Shown in pieces: positions 28,770 to 33,788 of a stretch of 33,788 bases of DNA (position 1 is the first letter of the stretch; every line of letters begins with the position of its first letter). Origin of the DNA: Bradyrhizobium sp. AS23.2 (GTDB taxonomy: Bacteria; Pseudomonadota; Alphaproteobacteria; Rhizobiales; Xanthobacteraceae). Both the position numbers and the translations under genes were made by a program. The notes beneath the pieces were generated by a model. It made no database searches, had not been told where the DNA came from, and saw only the letters and a list, made by a program, of their open reading frames with translations. The stretch covers positions 1-33,788 of the forward strand of contig NZ_LGHM01000016.1 in assembly GCF_001908185.1 (NCBI RefSeq). The letters run 5' to 3'.

Positions 28770-29654
28770 GCGGACCGGGTGGCAGTCGGTTTTGCGACGT
28801 TCGTTGGCAAGCAATATCTCCATCGCGCGCAGGAGCCCTATCGCGAGCGGTGTCAGGCGATGCTCGACCAGAAAGCAAAGTTCGTTGGGCGAGAGCACTT
28901 CCGGATTGACGATCGCGTAATGGACGTTGGCCGAGCGCTTGGTGGTCTGCCGCGCATAACTACGTAATAGCTGGTCGTTGAAGCGACAGCCGATGAGTAG
29001 GAAACGCCACCCGTTCCGCCTTTCCTTGATGATATCGGGAATCGGAGTCTGGATCGATTTCAATCAGCACCTCAAGACAATCAGCATCAGTAATCAGGAA
29101 GTTCTTGAACGGCACGTGCCGCCATCTGGCTTGTACAGCACATGAGGCCAATGGGCCGCAGAGGCATCACTAACCTCCTAATCCGCCGCATCGTGATACC
29201 AGCGATCGTCGTGGATGTCGGAACGCGCGATGCCTCGCACTTCACACCATCCGTCACACGTGCCGAGGGCCGAGCGCATCGCGCCGTCGTACTAGGGGTC
29301 GACGATCATCGGCAGAGGCAAGGATGCGAGATGATGCTGCATTGGCGGCGCTCCACCGGGAAAGCGAACGCCTGCGCCATCAATGCTGTCGCGGTGGAGC
29401 GATGCATGTTGCTCTCGACATACTGCGCCGACGCGAAGCCGTTGCCTTTGCCCGGCGCGGCAGCGTAACCTTGCTCGAGAAAGAAGGCGGCCAAGGCCTT
29501 GTGTCTTATTGGCTCATCGGGTTCGAACAACTCGGCGAGGCCAGTGTCCGAGATACGGAACAATGCTGCCGGACCTCATCCTAGCCGCGAGACCAGCAAG
29601 AATCGGCTCCGCGTCGGCTCTATTGACAAACTCAATTTGCGGGAGCGCCTTCAT
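28770..29654 (-). pseudogene. SIR2-like nif-linked protein, multiply broken
   Basis: ATG 29654 overlaps the nifT stop (ATGA) and reads MKALPQIEFVNRADAEPILA followed by RSGSIVPYLG. A frameshift follows, then AQYVESNMHRSTATALMAQA near 29400. Another frame gives HLASLPLPMIVDP, a TAG stop, YDGAMRSALGTC near 29290. Later come FLITDADCLEVLIEID near 29090, then in a further frame QTPIPDIIKERRNGWRFLLI, GCRFNDQLLRSYARQTTKRS and MEILL, ending about 28770. This order matches the SIR2-family proteins found in many nif clusters (VPYLGPG, then LPLP-IVDTWYD, then NFLITDSDYVEVLTEID and FLGCRFNDQ). At least three frameshifts and one stop make it a pseudogene. The function of the intact family in nitrogen fixation is not known to me. 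Confidence 0.7.
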
Positions 29655-29875
29655 CGGTCGTCCCTGTCTTCCCCACGCTTCCTCGCACTTATTGTGATCG
29701 GCAGCGGCGTGTCGCTCGCCATCTCGGGCAGATCGAGCACCCAGCCATTGGCAATTTTAATCCAACCGCCCCAAAGCGTCTCATACTCGGATTCCACGAT
29801 CGGCTCTTCGAGATCTTTCTTCGGCACGTAAATCGAAAGGCCCACATCGGGAGAGCGGCGAATCATGATTTTCAT
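29651..29875 (-). CDS. nifT: NifT/FixU
   Basis: A 74-aa protein: MKIMIRRSPDVGLSIYVPKK, then DLEEPIVESEYETLWGGWIK, then ANGWVLDLPEM. This is the NifT/FixU pattern (YVPKKDLEE, LWGG, NGW-LDLP). I start it at ATG 29875, 4 nt after nifS; a second Met three codons on is possible. The function is not settled; it is a common companion of nif genes. Its stop overlaps the start of the SIR2-like pseudogene. Confidence 0.9.
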   Translation of the reverse strand: MKIMIRRSPDVGLSIYVPKKDLEEPIVESEYETLWGGWIKIANGWVLDLPEMASDTPLPITISARKRGEDRDDR

Positions 29876-29879
29876 CAGG

Positions 29880-31064
29880 TCAATTCCCTGGACCGCGATG
29901 CATGCTGGACGGTTTCGCATGCTCCCGCGAGTTGGCCCGCAGCTGAGCCACGATCTTTGACAGTACGGAGACGACCTGGTCGACCTCTTCGAGGGTTGTC
30001 TCACGCGACAGGGACAAGCGCACCGCCCCGTGCATGCTCTCCTCCGGCAAGCCCATGGCGCGCAGGACGTGCGATGGCTCGATTGAGCGGCAACCGCAGG
30101 CCGATCCGAGCGAAGCGGCAATGCCCGCACGTTTGAGATGATACAGAATTGCTTCGCCTTCGAGATGTCTAAAGGCGATATTTGTCGTGTTTGGTAGCCG
30201 GTTACTGATATCGCCAAGCACCATGCAGTCGGCCTGATCTAAAATCGCCAGCTCGAGGCGGTCGCGCAATGCGCCAATGCGAAGGCGATCCGGATCGACC
30301 CTCTGCGCCGCAAGCTCTGCAGCTTTTCCAAGACCGACGATGCCGGGGACATTCTCGGTTCCGCCACGCCGGCGCCGTTCCTGTGATCCGCCCCAGATCA
30401 GCGGCCTGAATTTTGTGCCTTTGCGCAAATAGAGCGCGCCGACCCCCTTGGGACCATGCAGTTTGTGTCCGGACAGCGACAGCATGTCGATGGCACTGTC
30501 CTTCAGGTCGATGGGCAGCTTGCCTACGGCTTGCACCGCATCCGTATGAAACAGCGCGCCCGCCTCTCGCGTCAACCGAGCTAGAAACTCCACTGGAAAA
30601 ATCGTGCCGGTCTCGTTGTTGGCCCACATGACAGACACAATGGCAGTATGTGGCCCGAGCGTGCATCGAAACGCCTCGATGTCGAGCCGGCCGCGCGAAT
30701 CTACGGGGATCACGTGGGTCTTGACGCTCGTTGCCGCCAACTGCTCGACCAACGCAAGGACGGCGGAATGCTCGACGGAGGTGGTGACGATCTCGTCGCG
30801 GCCATGCTGGGTCGCGAGCGCAGAAAGAATGGCCGTGTTATTGGCCTCGCTCCCGCCGGATGTGAAGACTATTTCGTGATCATGCGCGCTGCCTAACAAT
30901 CGCTGCAAGCTGCGACGCGCCTGCTTCACGGCGTCTGCCCCCTCTCTGCCCAACGCATGGGCCGAGGAGGCATTGCCGAACCGCTCGCAGAAGAACGGCA
31001 ACATGGCTTGTACGACTGATGGATCTGTCCGTGTCGTCGCATTGTTGTCGAGATAAATCGGCAC
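29880..31064 (-). CDS. nifS: NifS, cysteine desulfurase
   Basis: A 394-aa PLP enzyme starting at GTG 31064 with a GGGAG ribosome site. It starts PIYLDNNATTRTDPSVVQAM, the HTDAVQAVGK segment lies near 173-182, PLP-lysine K201 is in SLSGHKLHGPKG, RRGGTENVPG is near 232-241, and the sulfur-carrying cysteine is C323 in GSACGC. NifS supplies sulfur for nitrogenase Fe-S clusters, normally on the NifU scaffold, but nifU is only a relic here. nifS directly follows that relic and precedes nifT, in the unit driven by the promoter at 31679. Confidence 0.96.
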   Translation of the reverse strand: MPIYLDNNATTRTDPSVVQAMLPFFCERFGNASSAHALGREGADAVKQARRSLQRLLGSAHDHEIVFTSGGSEANNTAILSALATQHGRDEIVTTSVEHSAVLALVEQLAATSVKTHVIPVDSRGRLDIEAFRCTLGPHTAIVSVMWANNETGTIFPVEFLARLTREAGALFHTDAVQAVGKLPIDLKDSAIDMLSLSGHKLHGPKGVGALYLRKGTKFRPLIWGGSQERRRRGGTENVPGIVGLGKAAELAAQRVDPDRLRIGALRDRLELAILDQADCMVLGDISNRLPNTTNIAFRHLEGEAILYHLKRAGIAASLGSACGCRSIEPSHVLRAMGLPEESMHGAVRLSLSRETTLEEVDQVVSVLSKIVAQLRANSREHAKPSSMHRGPGN

Positions 31065-31315
31065 TTAATACTCCCTCAATCCAGAGCCTTGATTGCGCTG
31101 GCCACCCGGATCAGGCCGAACGAATTCACCGGTTTTAACCAGCCGCGCCTGAAAGCCTTCTGACGTCATGATCCCTGCTGCCGTCGATTGGCCCTCGCCA
31201 CCCTCGCGCTGCAGATTCCGGCGGCTCTTCCCGATTACGGCGCGAATGATCTGCTCCCGGTCGGCCCCGGCTTCAGTCGTTTTTCGCGCTCGCCAGCACG
31301 CTGCGGTTCGTCCCG
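31065..31315 (-). pseudogene. nifU: nifU C-terminal relic
   Basis: Between the iscA-like gene and nifS a minus-strand frame reads REQIIRAVIGKSRRNLQREG, then a stretch, then SEGFQARLVKTGEFVRPDPG and a TAA that abuts the nifS GTG. This mirrors the C-terminal domain of NifU (helix, then P-LQADGGD, then SMTLAGIQ-RL---GEFVRVVPV), but the CxxC Fe-S ligands and the whole scaffold part are deleted. The position is exactly that of nifU in iscN-nifU-nifS operons. No functional scaffold can be made. Confidence 0.65.
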
Positions 31316-31639
31316 TCATTGGCTGAAGGATTTTCCGCAGGAGCAGCACGACTTTGCGTTTGGATTGTCGAAGGTGAAGCCCGAGCCCTCCAGCGCCACC
31401 ACGAAATCGATAGTCGTGCCCACCAGATGCTGATGACTCTTATTGTCGACGAACACCTTGAGCCCGTCACGTTCGATTACTGTGTCGGCGGGTTCTGCCT
31501 GACCGGCCAGACCCATTTTGTATTTGAACTCGGCGCAACGGCTTGCTTCGACTGCGATGCGCACGCCGCTTGCCGGCTGGGCCGACACTGAAATAGCGCT
31601 CTTGAGCGCATTCACTGCGCTATCGGTCAGATTGATCAT
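31316..31639 (-). CDS. iscN: IscA/HesB-type Fe-S carrier (IscN-like)
   Basis: A 107-aa A-type Fe-S assembly protein: MINLTDSAVNALKSAISVSA, then GVRIAVEASRCAEFKYKMGL with C35, then DNKSHQHLVGTTIDFV, and a C-terminal FDNPNAKSCCSCGKSF giving C99-x-C101. The C...CxC set binds iron or an Fe-S cluster. It is the first gene of the iscN-nifU(relic)-nifS-nifT unit and has a sigma-54 promoter 40 nt upstream of the ATG at 31639. The gene name iscN follows the rhizobial usage for nif-linked iscA. Confidence 0.88.
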   Translation of the reverse strand: MINLTDSAVNALKSAISVSAQPASGVRIAVEASRCAEFKYKMGLAGQAEPADTVIERDGLKVFVDNKSHQHLVGTTIDFVVALEGSGFTFDNPNAKSCCSCGKSFSQ

Positions 31640-31678
31640 AGTCGGCTCTCATCTGGGTTGTACTCGATCAACCGCTTG

Positions 31679-31693
31679 GCAAGGGACATGCCA
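31679..31693 (-). promoter_or_regulatory. Sigma-54 promoter of the iscN-nifS-nifT unit
   Basis: The minus strand reads TGGCATGTCCCTTGC, matching TGGCAY-N5-TTGC with 12-bp spacing. Predicted start near 31667, 28 nt before the ATG. NifA site at 31755-31770. Confidence 0.8.
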
Positions 31694-31754
31694 CTTCGCA
31701 CATGCCCTGAAAGTGCTGACTTTTTCGACGCTCACCTGTTGGCTCTCGAGCTTG

Positions 31755-31770
31755 TGTCGAGTTCCTGACA
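31755..31770. promoter_or_regulatory. NifA site shared by two divergent promoters
   Basis: Perfect TGT-N10-ACA (TGT CGAGTTCCTG ACA). Its centre is about 70 bp from the -24 element at 31692 (leftward) and about 84 bp from the -24 element at 31846 (rightward). It is the only perfect site between the two genes. Confidence 0.75.
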
Positions 31771-31844
31771 ACGCTCCTTGAGAATGTCGCACCATGCTTG
31801 CGTGTTCTCGTTAGAGCTACGCGGGAAAGCCCTCGCGCATGCGA

Positions 31845-31859
31845 CGGCAAGCAATTTGC
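31845..31859 (+). promoter_or_regulatory. Sigma-54 promoter of the 197-aa gene
   Basis: CGGCAAGCAATTTGC: the invariant GG and GC are 12 bp apart and TTGC is intact; two of the flanking bases differ from the best consensus. Predicted start near 31871, 45 nt before the ATG at 31916. Confidence 0.6.
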
Positions 31860-31915
31860 ATTGCGTGTCACACCGGCCAAGGCGTCGGTAAAGAGTTTAG
31901 ATCAAGGATGTTTTG

Positions 31916-32509
31916 ATGACTTCAATCGAGAACACCGCACTGGGCCGACTTGAGGCGGAGGGGCGCTTGCTCAACGCCGTATTCAAAGGCGGGACCACGA
32001 AGCCGGGCCGGTTCGGCTTTCGCGGCGACATCGCACTGAAATTCCAGATTCAGGTCGCGGATGAGAAACGGCCGCCAGCCTATTCGATCGAGCAAGTGTT
32101 GACGATCGCGCAGGAGGGCGAAAGCACCATCCCGATTCTGGCCGGCTATCTGCACTCATTTGCCTATCTTGCCGACGTCGCAGATGTCCTTGGCGCAGCG
32201 CTAAGCCCGGATGGCAGCTACTTCATGTTCTGCAACAACATAGACCTGTTGGCGAAGTACCGAACCAAGCTTGGTAAGATCACCTTCCGCGTTCTTCCAT
32301 GCGACGAATCCACGGTGTGGAAGGAGATGATGGACCTGGTGGGGGTCAATAAAAACGATATCAAGAGTCAAGACGCGGGCGGCAAGCTCGATTATTTGCT
32401 TGACGCGGCGAAGACCCTAGACGTTTCCTCCTATGACCAGATCTCTTACGAAGAAGTTCTGACGAGAATGGGGCCAGTGAAAAACCGCAACGAGAATCGG
32501 CCTGTCTAA
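31916..32509 (+). CDS. Protein of unknown function under NifA control
   Basis: A 197-aa soluble protein from ATG 31916, with AAGGA 7 nt upstream (a TTG codon directly before the ATG is in frame but unlikely). It starts MTSIENTALGRLEAEGRLLN. A strongly beta-looking middle includes GRFGFRGDIALKFQIQVA near residues 32-49, a helical FAYLADVADVLGAAL follows, then FMFCNNIDLLAKYRTKLGKI near 105-125. The C-terminal third is acidic and helical (GKLDYLLDAAKTLDVSSYDQ). There is no signal peptide, membrane segment or metal-binding cysteine cluster. I do not recognise the family. The divergent NifA-controlled promoter ties it to nitrogen fixation. It converges with the Rieske gene, 8 nt away. Confidence 0.8.
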   Translation: MTSIENTALGRLEAEGRLLNAVFKGGTTKPGRFGFRGDIALKFQIQVADEKRPPAYSIEQVLTIAQEGESTIPILAGYLHSFAYLADVADVLGAALSPDGSYFMFCNNIDLLAKYRTKLGKITFRVLPCDESTVWKEMMDLVGVNKNDIKSQDAGGKLDYLLDAAKTLDVSSYDQISYEEVLTRMGPVKNRNENRPV

Positions 32510-32517
32510 ACACCGGT

Positions 32518-32943
32518 TCAGATATTACAAGAAGGATCGTCCTCAACAAGCCGCACGCCAACGACACAGATGTCGCCATCGAGAACTGTCAGCGCGACGG
32601 GCATAAGATCTCTGCCCTTACATGGACCTTCGATGCAGCGGCCAGTGCCGAGCTCGAAGGTTGAGCCGTGCTTTCCGCACATCAGCCGCATGCCGTACGG
32701 ATCCAGGAACTCGTTACGTTCCCAGTCTAAGTTGACGTTGTTGTGCGGGCATTCGTTGACGTAGCCAAGCACCTTCTTGCCCCAGCGGACCACGACGATG
32801 GACCAGGGCCTTCGGCTGCCGTCCTCATCGACGATCATCAGATGGAAGCCCATCGCCCGGCGGCTTGGAATGCCATCGAACCGACAGATCGCATAGGCGA
32901 TAGCTGGTTCTATCCATTGCTCGTTCATGACCAACGCCTTCAT
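32518..32943 (-). CDS. Rieske-type [2Fe-2S] protein
   Basis: A 141-aa protein starting at ATG 32943 with a GAAGGA ribosome site; MNEQWIEP, five codons later, is an alternative. The Rieske ligands are CPH near residues 65-67 and CGKH near 89-92, with 21 residues between, followed by the usual GSTFELGTGRCIEGPCKGRD loop. The N-terminal 35 residues are an extra segment. No membrane anchor is seen, so it is probably a soluble electron carrier or the ferredoxin part of a larger system; no oxygenase gene is nearby. A weak sigma-54 promoter candidate lies at 32966-32980. Confidence 0.85.
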   Translation of the reverse strand: MKALVMNEQWIEPAIAYAICRFDGIPSRRAMGFHLMIVDEDGSRRPWSIVVVRWGKKVLGYVNECPHNNVNLDWERNEFLDPYGMRLMCGKHGSTFELGTGRCIEGPCKGRDLMPVALTVLDGDICVVGVRLVEDDPSCNI

Positions 32944-32965
32944 TGATTGTCCTTCGATCCGTCAT

Positions 32966-32980
32966 GCAAGAATCCCTCCA
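32966..32980 (-). promoter_or_regulatory. Candidate sigma-54 promoter of the Rieske gene
   Basis: The minus strand reads TGGAGGGATTCTTGC: GG and GC are 12 bp apart and TTGC is intact, but CAC is replaced by AGG. The predicted start is only about 11 nt before the ATG. A one-mismatch NifA site (plus strand TGT-N10-ACG) is at 33073-33088. Confidence 0.35.
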
Positions 32981-33110
32981 TCTGTTGGACAATCCATTGC
33001 ATCGAGTTCGTAAGCACAACCACTAACAGCTAGGCCAAGCACGATAGGTGAATCCGCGCGAACAACGAAGTTTGTCCGCCGACGCACGTCATGGATCCAA
33101 GGGGGAGCCT

Positions 33111-33490
33111 ATGTCATCGTCTGAAGAACTCAACAACGCAGCACTCGCCTATCACGGTCTGTCACGGCCCGGTAAGCTCGAGATCCAGGCTCATCACGCC
33201 ACTTGCCAATCAACGCAACCTGGCGCTGGCCCATTCGCCTGATGTTGCCGCGGACCGCAGCGAGAGCCAAGAACGGGGACCGCGTGCTCTGCCTTGGCAG
33301 TATCGGCTCGCTACCTAAAGCCCGCTATGGAAGGCAAGGCAGCACGCTTCAAAGAGTTCGCCGGTGTCGACGCGTTTGACATCAAGATCAACGTCGAGCT
33401 TATCGATCGCTGGTCGAGACCGGCGCCGCGGCTGAAGCCGGCGTTCGGCGGCACCAATCTGGAGGACAGTCCGGCGCGTTTGGAGCTCGC
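33111..33490 (+). pseudogene. NADP-type malic enzyme relic
   Basis: ATG 33111 (ribosome site AGGGGGAG) starts MSSSEELNNAALAYHGLSRP and GKLEIQA, the N-terminus of alpha-proteobacterial malic enzymes. The frame then shifts to ITPLANQRNLALAHSPDVAA, shifts again to VLCLGSIGSLP, and then to KPAMEGKAARFKEFAGVDAF, DIKIN and LKPAFGGTNLED. All are in the malic enzyme order (TKPLANQRDLALAYSPGVAA, VLGLGNIGALASKPVMEGKA, FAGVDVFDIE, FGGINLEDI). About 30 codons after the GVAA motif are missing and the catalytic remainder is absent. Malate is the main carbon source of bacteroids, but this copy is dead. Confidence 0.75.
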
Positions 33491-33788
33491 CCCCAGCAGG
33501 AGGTCCATAGCTGCAAGGGCAACCGCGAGATCACAGCCGCGATCGCCGTCTCGCCTAAGCTGATCTTCCAGAAAAATATAGCCCGCGTTTTCGACGAGCA
33601 GATGAGTACTCCTGAGATCTACAATGGAGATCACTCGTCTGCACCGCGAGAAGCTGTGCGGAACTGATCTGATTTGATGTGCAATGATACTCTAGAAGAC
33701 CCATACTTTTGTCAGCTTATAGCTATAATAGCGCCTCATCGGCAGGACCGAAGAGCCTCGCAAGGGTTGCCGTACGATGAGCCTTTTT
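33491..33788. other. Right end of the window, no clear gene
   Basis: A plus-strand frame from about 33510 to a stop near 33664 reads EITAAIAVSPKLIFQKNIAR and VFDEQMSTPEIYNGD. It looks protein-like but has no start or recognised family. The last 120 nt are AT-rich and otherwise featureless. Confidence 0.3.

Overview
The window looks like part of a symbiosis island of a slow-growing nitrogen-fixing rhizobium, most likely Bradyrhizobium. This rests on the NifH, FixB and FrxA sequences, on the split nif/fix layout (nifH-nifQ-nifW next to fixBCX, and nifB-frxA-nifZ and nifS apart from them), and on many NifA/sigma-54 promoters. Insertion-sequence relics, decayed genes and patchy base composition fit an accessory island. 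nifDKEN are not in the window. All family names come from reading the sequence and remembered motifs; no alignment or database search was run.

Layout. 1-4500: an IS66 transposase tail, a large outer membrane beta-barrel gene with a sigma-54 promoter, two small genes (DUF1236-like; an internally repeated hypothetical), an IS3-family relic, and an ahpC/ahpD relic that still has a good NifA/sigma-54 promoter. 4695-10810 (minus strand): nifH, nifQ, nifW (frameshifted), then fixB-fixC-fixX behind their own sigma-54 promoter. The leader of fixBCX holds a 42-codon ORF and a clear relic of fixA.

10990-20860 (minus strand, very GC-rich): a bacterial gibberellin operon in the order CYP115 relic, CYP112 (internally deleted, heme site lost), CYP114, ferredoxin, SDR, CYP117, GGPP synthase, CPS, KS, type II IDI (frameshifted). 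Directly upstream of it lie a decayed nifH 5' fragment with two in-frame stops and a decayed nifH-like promoter. The fragment resembles NifH of fast-growing rhizobia rather than the resident Bradyrhizobium-type nifH, so the operon probably arrived as a package from another rhizobial symbiotic replicon and has since started to decay.

21380-24490: an IS5-family relic, ompW with a perfect FixK/FNR box, and about 1.2 kb with no convincing gene. 24490-31640 (minus strand): iscA-like gene, nifU relic, nifS, nifT, SIR2-like pseudogene, then nifB, frxA, an LRV-type gene, two nifZ-type genes, a DUF3024-type gene, a DUF6129-like gene and a 77-codon ORF. 31640-33790: a 197-aa protein of unknown function transcribed divergently from the iscA-like gene around one shared NifA site, a Rieske-type protein gene, and a malic enzyme pseudogene.

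Together the working genes cover nitrogenase reductase (nifH), Mo/cofactor supply (nifQ, nifB), Fe-S supply (nifS, iscA-like), electron delivery (fixBCX, frxA, Rieske) and outer membrane functions under NifA or FixK control. fixA, nifU, nifW, ahpCD, CYP112 and idi are broken or lost here, so each would have to be supplied from elsewhere in the genome or be dispensable.
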